From: Sinosporangium album
Lineage (GTDB): Bacteria; Actinomycetota; Actinomycetes; Streptosporangiales; Streptosporangiaceae
Assembly (NCBI RefSeq): GCF_900100605.1
Contig: NZ_FNCN01000005.1
Location: 224,828 to 288,827, forward strand
Direction: 5' to 3'
Length of the DNA: 64,000 bases
Shown: piece by piece, positions 42,932-52,729 of the stretch
How positions within the stretch are numbered: the first letter of the stretch is position 1
Layout of the letters: the number at the start of each line of letters is the position of its first letter
Position numbers and translations under genes: made by a program
The notes under the pieces: model-generated
The model's database searches: none
What the model was told of the DNA's origin: nothing
What the model saw: only the letters and a program-made list of their open reading frames with translations

Positions 42932-43792
42932 GTGGAAGGTTCGGCTGCCGAGGGAAATCCCGACGAGGGTAGAGGCACCCCGGGCGGCGGGCGCGCCGGG
43001 CGCGACCTTCCCGCGGCGATCGCGGTGGGGCTGCTCCTCGGTGTGCTCATCGTCGGTTCGCTCTTCCTCGTCGAGGAGCTCTTCCTCGCGGTCGTCGTCG
43101 TCGCGGTCGGGGCCGGGGTTCGTGAGCTGGTCAAGGCGTTCGCGACGTACGACATCAAGGTTCCGCTGATCCCGGTCGTGGGCGGCATGGCCGCCATGGT
43201 GGCCGCCGCCTACTGGGGTGGCGCCGGTTGGCTGGTGGGCACCTTCGCGATGCTCGCCTTCGGCGTGATGGCCTGGCGGATGTTCCTAGGCACCGAGGGC
43301 TACGTGCGGGACACCGCGGCCACGGTGCTCGTTCTCGTCTACCCGTCGCTCCTGGCGGCTTTCGTGGCGTTAATGCTTGATCAGCCGTTGGGTCCGGAGC
43401 GGGTGATCGTGTTCATCGCCACCACGGTGGCGAGCGATGTCGGTGGATACGCCGCCGGGGTGCTGTTCGGCAAGCATCCGATGTCCCCGGTGATCAGCCC
43501 GAAGAAGACGTGGGAGGGCTTCGCCGGGTCCGCCCTCGCCTGCATGCTGGTGGGCGCGTGGCTGATCGTGTGGCTGCTCGACGCCGCGATCTGGCAGGGC
43601 GTCGTCCTGGGCGCGGTCGTGGTCGTCTTCGCCACGGTCGGCGATCTCGTCGAGTCCGTCATCAAACGCGACATCGGCATGAAGGACATGGGAAAGGCGC
43701 TTCCCGGTCACGGTGGCCTGATGGACAGGCTCGACTCCGTCGTCGCGGCGCTTGTGCCGGCCTGGCTGCTGCTCACGCTCTTCGTGCCGTGA
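42932..43792 (+). CDS. cdsA: Phosphatidate cytidylyltransferase
   Basis: 286-residue integral membrane enzyme making CDP-diacylglycerol. It has about eight hydrophobic segments, with the signature toward the C-terminus: SPKKTWEGFAGS, then GDLVESVIKRDIGMKDMGKALPGHGG(L)MDR, the CDP-DAG synthase motif. The frame is open upstream to 42755, overlapping frr. GTG at 42932 gives a sensible soluble N-terminus (EGSAAEGNPDEG). The 3' end merges into a 21-bp tandem repeat that includes the stop codon. Confidence 0.95.
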   Translation: MEGSAAEGNPDEGRGTPGGGRAGRDLPAAIAVGLLLGVLIVGSLFLVEELFLAVVVVAVGAGVRELVKAFATYDIKVPLIPVVGGMAAMVAAAYWGGAGWLVGTFAMLAFGVMAWRMFLGTEGYVRDTAATVLVLVYPSLLAAFVALMLDQPLGPERVIVFIATTVASDVGGYAAGVLFGKHPMSPVISPKKTWEGFAGSALACMLVGAWLIVWLLDAAIWQGVVLGAVVVVFATVGDLVESVIKRDIGMKDMGKALPGHGGLMDRLDSVVAALVPAWLLLTLFVP

Positions 43793-43873
43793 CCGTGCGG
43801 GCCGCTGCCGTGACCGTGCGGGCCGCTGCCGTGACCGTGCGGGCCGCTGCCGTGACCGTGCGGGCCGCTGCCG
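43790..43873 (+). repeat. 21-bp tandem repeat beginning at the cdsA stop codon
   Basis: Four perfect, adjacent copies of a 21-base unit that starts TGACCGTGCGGGCCGCTGCC. The first TGA is the cdsA stop, so each unit carries a TGA in the same frame. The array continues to just before the convergent SUFU-domain gene. Confidence 0.93.
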
Positions 43874-43900
43874 CGACACCGGGGTGAGCGGGAGACCGGG

Positions 43901-45088
43901 TCAAGCGACATAGCGATGGTGCGGCAGCCCGTGGAGCACGGCCTGAGCCCCGTCTCCGGCGCAGGCGCCCAGTTCGCTCTCCGTCAACGGCACCAGCCAC
44001 AGCCACCGTACGGCGTCGCCCCCGAACGTGAACCCCGACATGGACGGCAGCCCCGGCGGGTCGGCGACCAGGATCACCCCGTGATACCCGGCGCCCAGGG
44101 GGAACGTCGCCGGATCGTGATACCACTTGGCCGTATGGCAGTGGCCGAGCCAGGTGACCGAATGCCAGGGATACTGCCCGAGCCACAGGAACAGCCGGGC
44201 GGCCTCGCGCGGGTCGCCCCGGGTCGCGACGGCGAGTTCCACGCGGGCGAACGCGTCGGGCCGGTCGATGTAGCGTTCGACGGTCGGCATCCGCTGGCAG
44301 CTCATCCCCACGGTCGACAGGATCGTGAAACTGCGATGCCCCTCCGGTGGCCGTTCGGTGATGCCCACGGTCGGCATCCGGTCGCCGCCGGCGTCCCAGA
44401 AGCGGCCGGCCGTACCCACCGTGCCGTCCAGATGGCTCATCACGAACTGCTGGAAGGTCGCCCAGGACGCCTCGGCCCTCCGCCACTGCCAGTAGGAGTG
44501 CGCCTTGGCCAGGCGCGGGCCGAGTTCTTCGTAGGCGTCGGCCAGCGACCACGCGAACGGAGTCTCCCCGAGAGCGTCGCGGGCGTATCCCGGCTTGCCC
44601 CGGCCGACGTCGGCCCAGCCGGGGATGACGGCGAGCACCTCGGTGCCCTCGTAGAGGGCCACGCCGTCGCCCTCCTCGAACCACAGGGCCGACAGGCGGC
44701 CGAGCGGAGGGCGGCCGTGCGGGTGCCGGGTGTTGGGGCGCGGCATCACGGGGGGCAGTCCGGCGTTGACCCGGGTGAGATCGACGGTCTCCGGTGCGTC
44801 ACCGTGGTTGGCGAGCCAGGAGGCTCCATGGACGGTGCCGTCTCGGGCGCACAGGTAAGCTACCGAGGACACCGCATCGCGTTCGACGATCAAAGTCCGA
44901 CTGCGATAGGGGTTGTCGTCGGTGAGCACGACCTCGGTGCCGTCGGCGTTCCGACCCTTCCCGCGAGTGGCTCGCGCGTGGTCGGGCGCGTGATCGGGGT
45001 CGTGGAACCCCTCGCGGCGGGGCTCGTGCGCGGGGGGCTCCGAGGGGTTGGACGGTTCAGACGGCGATGCCGACCGGAATGTCGCCAT
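43901..45088 (-). CDS. Suppressor-of-fused (SUFU) domain protein
   Basis: 395 residues. The C-terminal third has the hallmarks of a SUFU-fold domain: [63 protein letters not shown]. The N-terminal part (about 56-230) contains [19 protein letters not shown] and a Trp-rich middle. The first 50 residues are His/Pro/Glu-rich, and the true start may be downstream. Bacterial SUFU proteins are of unknown function, some being immunity-like or linked to toxin systems. No toxin gene is adjacent here. It is divergent from rlmN. Confidence 0.78.
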   Translation of the reverse strand: MATFRSASPSEPSNPSEPPAHEPRREGFHDPDHAPDHARATRGKGRNADGTEVVLTDDNPYRSRTLIVERDAVSSVAYLCARDGTVHGASWLANHGDAPETVDLTRVNAGLPPVMPRPNTRHPHGRPPLGRLSALWFEEGDGVALYEGTEVLAVIPGWADVGRGKPGYARDALGETPFAWSLADAYEELGPRLAKAHSYWQWRRAEASWATFQQFVMSHLDGTVGTAGRFWDAGGDRMPTVGITERPPEGHRSFTILSTVGMSCQRMPTVERYIDRPDAFARVELAVATRGDPREAARLFLWLGQYPWHSVTWLGHCHTAKWYHDPATFPLGAGYHGVILVADPPGLPSMSGFTFGGDAVRWLWLVPLTESELGACAGDGAQAVLHGLPHHRYVA

Positions 45089-45156
45089 ACATCTGGACTT
45101 TAGATCACGTGGTAACGCGGTTCAGGGCCGCTTCGAGAAGTCGTCTGGGAGATTCT

Positions 45157-46278
45157 ATGAGCGCCGACCGCGCCGAGAGCGGCCGCCCGCTGCTCACCTT
45201 CGCCGCCCCCCGCAGGGCCAAGCCCGCCCGGCACCTCGCGGACATGACCATGGCCGAGCGCCGCGCGGCGGTCGCCGAGCTCGGTGAGAAGCCGTTCCGT
45301 GCCGACCAGCTCTCCCGCCACTACTTCGAGCGGCTCACCGGCGACCCCGCGGCCATGACCGACCTGTCGGCCGCCACCCGCGCCAAGCTCGCCGAGGCGC
45401 TGCTCCCCTCGCTGCTCACCCCCGTCAAGGAGATCACCTGCGACGGCGGCACGACCCGCAAGACGCTGTGGCGGCTGTTCGACGGCGCCCTCGTCGAATC
45501 CGTGCTCATGCGCTACCCCGGCCGCACGACGATCTGCGTGTCGTCACAGGCGGGATGCGGGATGAACTGCCCGTTCTGCGCGACGGGCCAGGCCGGGCTG
45601 ACCCGCAACATGTCCACCGCCGAGATCGTCGAGCAGGTGGTCGCCGGGGCTCGGGCGATGGCCGCCGGAGAGGTGCCCGGCGGTCCCGGGCGGATCAGCA
45701 ACATCGTGTTCATGGGCATGGGCGAGCCGCTGGCGAACTACAAGGCCGTGCTCGGCGCCGTCCGCCGCCTCATCGACCCGGCCCCCGCCGGGCTCGGCAT
45801 CTCGGCCAGGGGCGTCACGGTCTCGACGGTCGGCCTCGTGCCCGCCATCGGCAAACTCGCCGCCGAGGGCCTCCCGGTCACCCTCGCCCTGTCCCTGCAC
45901 GCCCCCGACGACGAGCTCCGCGACACCCTGGTGCCGGTGAACACCCGGTGGAAGGTCTCCGAGGTGCTGTCGGCCGCCTGGGACTACGCCGCCGCCACGG
46001 GACGACGGGTCTCGATCGAATACGCGCTGATCAAGGACATCAACGATCAGGAATGGCGTGCCGACCTCCTGGGCCGTCTGGTCAAGAACAAACTCGCCCA
46101 CGTCAACCTCATTCCGCTGAACCCCACCCCCGGCTCCAAGTGGACCGCGTCCCGCCCCGAAGACGAGGCCGCCTTCGTGCGCCGGCTGGAGTCGCACGGG
46201 GTCCCGGTCACCGTCCGCGACACGAGAGGCCGCGAGATCGACGGCGCGTGCGGCCAGCTCGCCGCAGCGACGCCCTGA
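45157..46278 (+). CDS. rlmN: Dual-specificity 23S rRNA/tRNA C2-adenine methyltransferase RlmN
   Basis: 373-residue radical-SAM enzyme methylating A2503 of 23S rRNA and A37 of some tRNAs. The [4Fe-4S] cluster motif is CGMNCPFC in [28 protein letters not shown] and [20 protein letters not shown] follow; catalytic Cys residues lie in ATGQAG region and near the C-terminus (IDGACGQL). ATG at 45157 with GGGAG upstream was preferred. Usual neighbour of cdsA in actinobacteria. Confidence 0.95.
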   Translation: MSADRAESGRPLLTFAAPRRAKPARHLADMTMAERRAAVAELGEKPFRADQLSRHYFERLTGDPAAMTDLSAATRAKLAEALLPSLLTPVKEITCDGGTTRKTLWRLFDGALVESVLMRYPGRTTICVSSQAGCGMNCPFCATGQAGLTRNMSTAEIVEQVVAGARAMAAGEVPGGPGRISNIVFMGMGEPLANYKAVLGAVRRLIDPAPAGLGISARGVTVSTVGLVPAIGKLAAEGLPVTLALSLHAPDDELRDTLVPVNTRWKVSEVLSAAWDYAAATGRRVSIEYALIKDINDQEWRADLLGRLVKNKLAHVNLIPLNPTPGSKWTASRPEDEAAFVRRLESHGVPVTVRDTRGREIDGACGQLAAATP

Positions 46279-46411
46279 CGGGCGTCGCGCCGGACCGCGC
46301 GGCGCACCTTGGGCACGCCGGCGATCCGACCGACGTGGGCGGGCCTTTCACGAAGGCGTACGGCACGGCCACCGCGGCCGGTCCCGTCAACCCGTCGCCG
46401 TCGCCGTCGCC

Positions 46412-46494
46412 CGGTCCGGACCGTGCCGTGGATTCGCCCGGTCCGGAACCGTGCGGTGGATTCGCCCGGTCCGGAACCGTGCGGTGGATTCGCC
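46412..46494. repeat. 27/28-bp tandem repeat downstream of rlmN
   Basis: Three tandem units beginning CGGTCCGGAACCGTG and ending GGATTCGCC: one diverged 27-base copy (46412-46438) and two identical 28-base copies (46439-46466, 46467-46494). They fill much of the 306-base rlmN-cyclase gap, which has no gene. Confidence 0.88.
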
Positions 46495-46584
46495 CGTCCA
46501 GCGCGGTCCAAGCGACGGTAGGACACCCCGGCGCCGCCTATCATCGGGCCTGAAGGGCGCTGAGACGAAGGAGCCGGCACCAGC

Positions 46585-47226
46585 ATGATCGTCGACCTGT
46601 CAGTGCCGTTGTCCACGGGCATGCCCGTCTACCCGGGCGATCCCGCGGTGTCGATCGCCCCGGCGCTCACCGTCGACCCCCACGGCGTCAATGTCCTGGG
46701 CCTGCACCTTGGGTCGCAGTCGGGCACCCATGTGGACGCGCCGTACCACATCGACGACTCCCTGCCCGCGCTCGACGAGCTGCCGCTGGAACTGTTCACC
46801 GGGCCGGCCGCGGTGGCCGATGCCCGCGGGCTCGCGCCCCGCGCGCCGATCGGGCCGGAGGTGCTCGAACCCGTCGCGGCTCCCGGCGTCATCGTGCTGG
46901 TCGCGACGGGCTGGGCGGGGCACTTCGGCACCTTCCACTACACCGATCATCCGTATCTCACCGAGGACGCGGCACGCCTGCTGGTCGAGGCCGGGGTGCG
47001 TACGGTCGGGATCGACGCGCTGAGCGTTGATCCGACCCCGGCCGATGACTTCCCCGCCCATCGGGTGCTCTGCGGCGCGCACACCGTGATCGTGGAGAAC
47101 CTCCGCAACCTTCCGGTCCTCCTCGTGGCCCAGGAGGAGGGGCGGGCGATCGAGGTGTCGATGTTCCCGCTCCACCTGCCCCGCGCAGACGGGGCACCCG
47201 TCCGGGCCGTGGCACGGGTGACATGA
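46585..47226 (+). CDS. Cyclase family protein (kynurenine formamidase-like)
   Basis: 213-residue metal-dependent hydrolase of the cyclase/KynB family. The fold start is LSVPLSTGMPVYPGDP, and the metal-binding motif is GSQSGTHVDAPYH (HxGTHxDxPxH form). Later GIDALSVDPTP and HRVLCGAHTVIVENL are typical. ATG at 46585. It is convergent with an Lrp-type regulator. Some members are formamidases and others act in unknown lactone or amide hydrolysis; no tryptophan-catabolism genes are nearby, so the substrate is open. Confidence 0.88.
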   Translation: MIVDLSVPLSTGMPVYPGDPAVSIAPALTVDPHGVNVLGLHLGSQSGTHVDAPYHIDDSLPALDELPLELFTGPAAVADARGLAPRAPIGPEVLEPVAAPGVIVLVATGWAGHFGTFHYTDHPYLTEDAARLLVEAGVRTVGIDALSVDPTPADDFPAHRVLCGAHTVIVENLRNLPVLLVAQEEGRAIEVSMFPLHLPRADGAPVRAVARVT

Positions 47227-47231
47227 CGGAC

Positions 47232-47729
47232 CTAGCGGGTGCCCCAGGAGTAGGTCTGCTTCTTCAGCTTGAGGTAGACGAAGGACTCGGTGGCGCGCAC
47301 CGTCGGGATCGCTCGGATCTTGCCGAGGATCTCCAGGAGATGCGTGTCGCCCCCGCAGACCACTTCGACGATCACGTCGAACGACCCCGCGGTCAGCACC
47401 ACGTAGTCGATCTCGTCGATCGCGGAGAGCTCACCCGCCACGGTCTCCAGATCGCCTTCGCACGTGATGCCGATGAGCGCCTGGCGGGGGAACCCCAGCG
47501 TGAGCGGGTCGGTCACGGCGACGATCTGCATGACACCGGCGTCGAGGAGGCGTTGCACGCGTTGCCGTACCGCCGCCTCGGACAGGCCCACGGCCTTGCC
47601 GATCGCCGCGTACGGCTTGCGCCCGTCCTCCTGCAACTGCTCGATGATCTGCTTGGAGATGTCGTCGAGCACCACGGGACCGGGCTTGATCTCACTGTCG
47701 TCCCTGCGCGCCTTCGGCGGGGTGGTCAT
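47232..47729 (-). CDS. Lrp/AsnC-family transcriptional regulator
   Basis: 165 residues. The N-terminal HTH (LDDISKQIIEQLQEDGRKPY AAIGKAVGLSEAAVRQRVQR, shown in two parts) occupies about residues 20-65. A C-terminal RAM domain for effector binding and oligomerisation follows (MQIVAVTDPLTLGFPRQALI, GSFDVIVEVVCGG). It is divergent from the polyamine operon beginning at 48011, so it probably regulates it in response to an amino acid or amine, as PuuR/Lrp-type regulators do. ATG at 47729. Confidence 0.88.
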   Translation of the reverse strand: MTTPPKARRDDSEIKPGPVVLDDISKQIIEQLQEDGRKPYAAIGKAVGLSEAAVRQRVQRLLDAGVMQIVAVTDPLTLGFPRQALIGITCEGDLETVAGELSAIDEIDYVVLTAGSFDVIVEVVCGGDTHLLEILGKIRAIPTVRATESFVYLKLKKQTYSWGTR

Positions 47730-47836
47730 CGGTTCGGCTTCCTCTCTCCCGCTTCCCGACCGGGGGCGGGGGCCGGCGTCGGCGCCGGCGTGTTACGGAG
47801 GCGTGTCCCTCGTCTTGCCGTCCAGGATCGACATCG

Positions 47837-47962
47837 TGTCAGGTCTCCCCGCACTGTCAAGCGATTCCGTAGCAATTTGATATCTTCACCACGAAATCCC
47901 TTGTCGCGATGTCCGCCCTCTGTCAGTCTGCTCTCTCAGCGCACCTGTCAGGCTCCTGTCAG
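47837..47962. promoter_or_regulatory. Regulatory region of the polyamine operon with TGTCAG repeats
   Basis: TGTCAG occurs at 47837, 47921, 47946 and 47957, with TGTCAA at 47855, in the 281-base gap between the Lrp gene and the dehydrogenase. The last two are 11 bases apart, one helical turn. TAGCAATTTGATATC at 47870-47884 is AT-rich and weakly resembles an Lrp box (10 of 15). These are candidate operators for the divergent Lrp protein. Confidence 0.45.
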
Positions 47963-48010
47963 GGGTCGGATACCCGTCGCGGCATCAGTACTCCACCGAG
48001 GAGGTCAACG

Positions 48011-49441
48011 GTGACCACCCGTTTGCAGAACTACATCAACGGAGAGTTCGTGGACGCCAAGAGCGGCCGCTTCTCCGAGATCATCGACCCCTGCACGGGT
48101 GAGCCCTACCTGGAGGCTCCCATCTCGGGGCAGGAGGACGTCGACGCGGCCTATGCCGCCGCCGCCGCGGCCTTCGAGTCCTGGGGTCTGACCACGCCGG
48201 CCGAGCGCGCCAACCTTCTACTGAAGGTCGCCGACGCGATCGAGGCGCGCGCCGACGAGATCAACGAGGCCGAGTGCCGGAACACCGGCAAGCCGCGCGC
48301 CCGCATGGCGGAGGACGAGACGCCGGTCGCCGCCGACCACTTCCGCTTCTTCGCCGGTGCCGCGCGCACGCTGGAGGGGCCGACGGCGGGAGAGTTCCTC
48401 GCCGACCACACCTCTGTCATCCGGCATGAGCCCATCGGCGTCATCGGCCAGGTGACCCCGTGGAACTACCCGATGATGATGGCGGTCTGGAAGATCGCTC
48501 CCGCGCTGGCCGCGGGCAACACCATCGTGCTCAAGCCGTCCGACACGACCCCGGTGTCCACGCTCAAGCTGGCCGAGATCCTCGGTGAGGTGCTCCCGGC
48601 CGGAGTGTTCAACGTCGTCGTGGGCGACCGCGAGACCGGCGCGCTGGTCGTCGGCCACCCGACCGCCCAAATGGTCGCCATCACCGGCTCGGTGGGGGCC
48701 GGCATGCAGGTCGCCAAGTCCGCAGCCGAGGACCTCAAGCGGGTCCACCTGGAGCTCGGAGGCAAGGCCCCCGTCGTCGTCTTCGGCGACGTGAAGGACA
48801 TCAAGGGCACCGCCGCGGCCATCGCCGGGGCGGGTCTCTACAACGCCGGCCAGGACTGCACCGCCGCGTGCCGCGTGCTCGTGCAGGAGGACATCCACGA
48901 CGAGTTCGTGGCCGCCCTCGCCGAGGCCGCCGCCGCCACCGTGACCGGCGACCTCGACAACGAGGACGCGCTGTACGGCCCGCTCAACAACGCGGCCCAG
49001 CTCGCCCGCGTCGAGGGCTTCGTGGAGCGCGCGCCGGCGCACGCCACGGTGGTGACCGGAGGCAAGAGGGTCGGCGACCGGGGCTTCTTCTTCGCCCCGA
49101 CCGTCGTCGACGGGCTCCGGCAGGACGACGAGATGGTGCAGACCGAGGTCTTCGGCCCGGTCATCACCGTCCAGACCTTCACCGACGAGGCCGACGCCGT
49201 GGCCAAGGCCAACGGCGTGAAGTACGGCCTGTCCAGCTCGGTCTGGACGTCTGATCACGGCACCGCGATGCGTATGTCGAAGCGGCTCGACTTCGGCGTC
49301 GTCTGGGTCAACACCCACATCCCGTTCGTCTCGGAGATGCCTCACGGCGGCTTCAAGCACTCCGGGTACGGCAAGGACCTGTCCGTGTTCGGCCTGCACG
49401 ACTACACGAGAGTCAAGCACGTCATGCACTACATCGGCTGA
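48011..49441 (+). CDS. Aminobutyraldehyde dehydrogenase (betaine-aldehyde dehydrogenase family)
   Basis: 476-residue NAD-dependent aldehyde dehydrogenase. [20 protein letters not shown] and GSVGAGM are in the nucleotide site. The catalytic Glu is in HLELGGKAP (near 247), and the catalytic Cys in GQDCTAACR (near 283). [12 protein letters not shown] and [11 protein letters not shown] follow. It probably oxidises 4-aminobutanal from putrescine to GABA, given the neighbouring PotADBC and oxidase genes. GTG at 48011 with GAGGAGGT upstream; the frame extends to 47909. It is the intact paralogue of the remnant at 5681. Confidence 0.9.
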   Translation: MTTRLQNYINGEFVDAKSGRFSEIIDPCTGEPYLEAPISGQEDVDAAYAAAAAAFESWGLTTPAERANLLLKVADAIEARADEINEAECRNTGKPRARMAEDETPVAADHFRFFAGAARTLEGPTAGEFLADHTSVIRHEPIGVIGQVTPWNYPMMMAVWKIAPALAAGNTIVLKPSDTTPVSTLKLAEILGEVLPAGVFNVVVGDRETGALVVGHPTAQMVAITGSVGAGMQVAKSAAEDLKRVHLELGGKAPVVVFGDVKDIKGTAAAIAGAGLYNAGQDCTAACRVLVQEDIHDEFVAALAEAAAATVTGDLDNEDALYGPLNNAAQLARVEGFVERAPAHATVVTGGKRVGDRGFFFAPTVVDGLRQDDEMVQTEVFGPVITVQTFTDEADAVAKANGVKYGLSSSVWTSDHGTAMRMSKRLDFGVVWVNTHIPFVSEMPHGGFKHSGYGKDLSVFGLHDYTRVKHVMHYIG

Positions 49442-49469
49442 GCCGATCGAGCAGAGAGAACAGCCTGGT

Positions 49470-50618
49470 ATGACCGATAACCAGGTGGGCGTGGGGGCGG
49501 CCGATACGGCTGCCCCTCTCGTTTCGCCGGTGCCCGCCATCGAACTCCACGGAGTCGTCAAGGAGTATCGCGTGCACGGCGAGCTCGTCCAGGCGGTCAA
49601 GGGCGTGACACTGGCGATCGCCGAAGGGGAGTTCTTCTCCCTGCTCGGGCCGTCGGGTTGCGGCAAGACCACCACCATGCGGATGATCGCCGGGTTCGAG
49701 GACCCCACGAGGGGCACGGTCAGCCTGCACGGCGGGGACGTGACCGGCGTACCGGCCGACAAGCGCGACGTGAACATGGTCTTCCAGTCCTACGCGCTGT
49801 TCCCTCACATGAACGTCTGGGAGAACGTCGCCTTCGGCCTGCGGCGCCGGAAGACGCCCGAGGCCGAGATCAAGCGGCGGGTCGGCGAGATGCTGGCGAT
49901 CGTTGATCTCACCGGCAGGGAAAGGCGGCGCCCGCGCGAGCTGTCCGGCGGCCAGCAGCAGCGGGTGGCCCTCGCGAGGGCCCTGGTCAACCGGCCCCGC
50001 GCCCTTCTGCTCGACGAACCGCTCGGCGCGCTCGACCTCAAGCTGCGTCAGGCCATGCAGACCGAGCTCAAGCGCATCCAGCGCGAGGTCGGCATCACCT
50101 TCGTCTACGTCACCCACGACCAGAGCGAGGCGCTCACCATGAGCGACCGCATCGCCGTCATGAACAACGGCGAGGTCGAACAGCTCGCCGGGCCCCGGGA
50201 GATCTACGAGCGCCCGGCGACGGCGTTCGTGGCGGGGTTCATCGGGACGAGCAATCTGCTGACCGGGACCGTGGACCGGGTGGACGACGGCTGTGCCGTA
50301 CTGGCCCTGGGGGACGGCGGGCGGGTGCTGGTGGCGGGGTCCGCCCATGCGGCGGGGGACACGCTTCAGGTCACCGTACGGCCGGAGAAGATCACTATCT
50401 CGGCGGAGAGGCCGAGCGGGCGGGTCAGCGCCGCCCGTGGGACGGTGGAGGATGTCTCCTATCTGGGGACGTACACGAGTTATGCCGTGAGGCTTCCGGA
50501 GGGGACGGAGGTCACGGTCTTCCAGCAGAATGCGTTCGACAGCAGCACCACGGCGGAGCCGGGCGACTCTGTCTGGCTGTCATGGCAGCCGCACCACTCA
50601 TTCGCGATAGGAAGTTGA
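49470..50618 (+). CDS. potA: Spermidine/putrescine ABC transporter ATPase PotA
   Basis: 382 residues. Walker [19 protein letters not shown] (about residues 55-72), Q-loop [10 protein letters not shown], signature [15 protein letters not shown], Walker [18 protein letters not shown]-loop VTHDQSEA. The C-terminal TOBE region ([19 protein letters not shown]) is intact. ATG at 49470, 28 bases after the dehydrogenase. Six bases separate it from potD. Confidence 0.93.
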   Translation: MTDNQVGVGAADTAAPLVSPVPAIELHGVVKEYRVHGELVQAVKGVTLAIAEGEFFSLLGPSGCGKTTTMRMIAGFEDPTRGTVSLHGGDVTGVPADKRDVNMVFQSYALFPHMNVWENVAFGLRRRKTPEAEIKRRVGEMLAIVDLTGRERRRPRELSGGQQQRVALARALVNRPRALLLDEPLGALDLKLRQAMQTELKRIQREVGITFVYVTHDQSEALTMSDRIAVMNNGEVEQLAGPREIYERPATAFVAGFIGTSNLLTGTVDRVDDGCAVLALGDGGRVLVAGSAHAAGDTLQVTVRPEKITISAERPSGRVSAARGTVEDVSYLGTYTSYAVRLPEGTEVTVFQQNAFDSSTTAEPGDSVWLSWQPHHSFAIGS

Positions 50619-50624
50619 CCGCCG

Positions 50625-51875
50625 ATGGACCTTCGTAGCAACCCCGCTTTTCTGCGCGGTCTCACCCAGAGCCGCAAGGTCAGCCGCCGTGACGCCTTCC
50701 GGATCGCGGGGATGTCGGTCGCCGGACTCGCCCTCGCCGCGTGCGGGGTGCAGGGCAGGGGAACCGGTACGGCGACGCCGAGCCCCGACGCCGTCGCCGC
50801 CTACTGGGCGGGCAAGAAGCGGAACGGCACGCTCCGATTCGCCAACTGGCCGCTGTACATCGACAAGGAGGGCTCGAAGTACCCCTCCCTTGAGCTGTTC
50901 GAGAAGGAAATGGGCATCTCGGTCACCTATCAGGAGGCGATCCAGGAGAACGCCACCTGGTTCGGCAAGATCCAGCCGCAGCTCGCGGCGGGCCACGACA
51001 TCGGCTTCGACCTCATGGTCATGTCCAACAGCATCCAGCTCAACCGGGCCATCCAGCTCGGCTACCTCGCCCCCCTGGACCACTCCAAGCTGCCGAACTT
51101 CGCCTCCAACGCCGCGGCCAAGGTCAAGAACCCGATCTGGGACCTCGGGAACACCTACACCGTCCCGTGGACCGTCGGGGTCACCGGCATCGCCTACAAC
51201 CCGAAGTACATCGACGGCGAGATCACCAGCGTCCACGAGCTGTGGAACTCCAAGTACAAGGGCAAAGTCGGGATGATGCAGGACACCCAGGAGCTGGCGA
51301 ACTTCGCGTTCTTCGCCTTGGGCATCGACCCCGACAAGTCCACGCAGGCCGACTGGGAGAGGGCCGCCGCCAAGCTCAAGGAGCAGCGGGAAGCGGGCCT
51401 CGTGCGCAAGTACTACGAGAACGACTATGTCGACGCGCTCGTCCGCGGCGACATCTGGATCACGATGGCGTGGTCCGGCGACATCTTCCAGCAGGTCGCC
51501 GAGGGGCAGGATCTCAAGTTCTACGTGCCCGACGAGGGCGGCACGATCTGGACCGACAACATGTGCATCCCGAACACCGCCGCCAACCCGGTCGACGCCC
51601 TCGCGCTGATGGACTTCGTGTACAAGCCCGAGATCGCCACGATGCTCGTCGAGTACATCAACTACATCACCCCCGTCCCCCTCACCAAGGACCTGGTCCT
51701 GGCCAACGCCGCCAAGGCCAAGGGAGAGGACAAGAAGAGCCTCGAACTCATCGCCAACAGCCCGCTGATCTACCCGTCGGAGGCCGACCAGTCCCGGCTG
51801 CGCGTGTTCAAGACGCTGACGATCGCCGAGGAGAAGCCCTTCGAGAGCGCCTTCCAGCCGATCGTGCAGGGCTAG
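50625..51875 (+). CDS. potD: Spermidine/putrescine-binding lipoprotein PotD
   Basis: 416-residue binding protein. A twin-arginine-type lipoprotein signal is visible: SRRDAFRIAGMSVAGLALAAC with lipobox LAAC (Cys near residue 41). The mature domain begins GTLRFANWPLYID, typical of PotD/F, with DLMVMSNSIQLNRAI and TVPWTVGVTGIAYNP forming the cleft. Conserved Trp and Asp residues suit polyamine recognition. Followed two bases later by potB. Confidence 0.92.
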   Translation: MDLRSNPAFLRGLTQSRKVSRRDAFRIAGMSVAGLALAACGVQGRGTGTATPSPDAVAAYWAGKKRNGTLRFANWPLYIDKEGSKYPSLELFEKEMGISVTYQEAIQENATWFGKIQPQLAAGHDIGFDLMVMSNSIQLNRAIQLGYLAPLDHSKLPNFASNAAAKVKNPIWDLGNTYTVPWTVGVTGIAYNPKYIDGEITSVHELWNSKYKGKVGMMQDTQELANFAFFALGIDPDKSTQADWERAAAKLKEQREAGLVRKYYENDYVDALVRGDIWITMAWSGDIFQQVAEGQDLKFYVPDEGGTIWTDNMCIPNTAANPVDALALMDFVYKPEIATMLVEYINYITPVPLTKDLVLANAAKAKGEDKKSLELIANSPLIYPSEADQSRLRVFKTLTIAEEKPFESAFQPIVQG

Positions 51876-51877
51876 CG

Positions 51878-52729
51878 GTGAAACGCCTCACCCCCTACCT
51901 GCTCGTCCTGCCGGGCGGACTCTGGCTGCTCGCCTTCCTCGTGGTGCCGATCATCTTCATGGCCTCGGTCTCCACGCAGGAGGGCGACGTCGTCAACGGC
52001 TTCGTCCAGACGTTCAACGTCGGGAACTACGTGCAGGCGATCGGGGACTTCCACACCCAGTTCCTGCGCTCCGCGGGGTACGGCCTGGCCGGCACGGCCA
52101 TCGCGATCCTGCTCGCCTACCCCATGGCGTACTGGATCGCGTTCAAGGGTGGGGCGCGCAAATCGACCTATCTACTCCTGGTGCTTCTGCCGTTCTTCGT
52201 GTCGTTCGTCCTTCGCACGGTGTCGTGGAAGTTCATGCTCGCCGACGACGGCATCCTGCTGGGGCCGCTCAAGGCGATCGGGCTGCTCCCCGAGGACTTC
52301 CACGTCCTGCAGACCACGGCCGCGGTGATCGGGGGACTGGTCTACAACTACCTGGCCTTCATGGTGCTGCCGATCTACGTGGCGCTGGAGCGGGTCGACC
52401 ACAGGCTCGTGGAGGCCGCCCGGGATCTCTACGCCTCCCGCCTCGGCACCTTCACCAAGGTCGTGCTGCCGCTGTCGCTTCCCGGTGTGTTCGCGGGCGT
52501 ATTGATGACCTTCGTACCGATGACGGCGGACTACGTCAACGCGGCCGTCCTCGGCGGGCCGGAGAACACGATGATCGGCAACGTCATCCAGACGCAATAC
52601 CTCGTCGGCAACGACTACCCGGTGGGCGCGGCCCTATCGCTCACCCTGATGGCGGCCACGCTGATCGGCGTCTTCGCCTACGCCCGAGCCCTCGGCACCG
52701 AGAACGTCCTCGCGGCGGCGGCCCGATGA
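51878..52729 (+). CDS. potB: Spermidine/putrescine ABC transporter permease PotB
   Basis: 283-residue permease with six TM segments from LLVLPGGLWLLAFLVVPIIF onward. The cytoplasmic EAA loop reads EAARDLYASRLGTFTKVVLP. The long upstream frame lies in potD; GTG at 51878 directly after its stop is chosen. It overlaps potC as ATGA. Confidence 0.92.
   Translation: MKRLTPYLLVLPGGLWLLAFLVVPIIFMASVSTQEGDVVNGFVQTFNVGNYVQAIGDFHTQFLRSAGYGLAGTAIAILLAYPMAYWIAFKGGARKSTYLLLVLLPFFVSFVLRTVSWKFMLADDGILLGPLKAIGLLPEDFHVLQTTAAVIGGLVYNYLAFMVLPIYVALERVDHRLVEAARDLYASRLGTFTKVVLPLSLPGVFAGVLMTFVPMTADYVNAAVLGGPENTMIGNVIQTQYLVGNDYPVGAALSLTLMAATLIGVFAYARALGTENVLAAAAR

Noticed and set aside
47909-48010. A longer dehydrogenase beginning at 47909
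   Set aside because: The added residues lack similarity to the family, while GTG 48011 has a GAGGAGGT ribosome-binding site.
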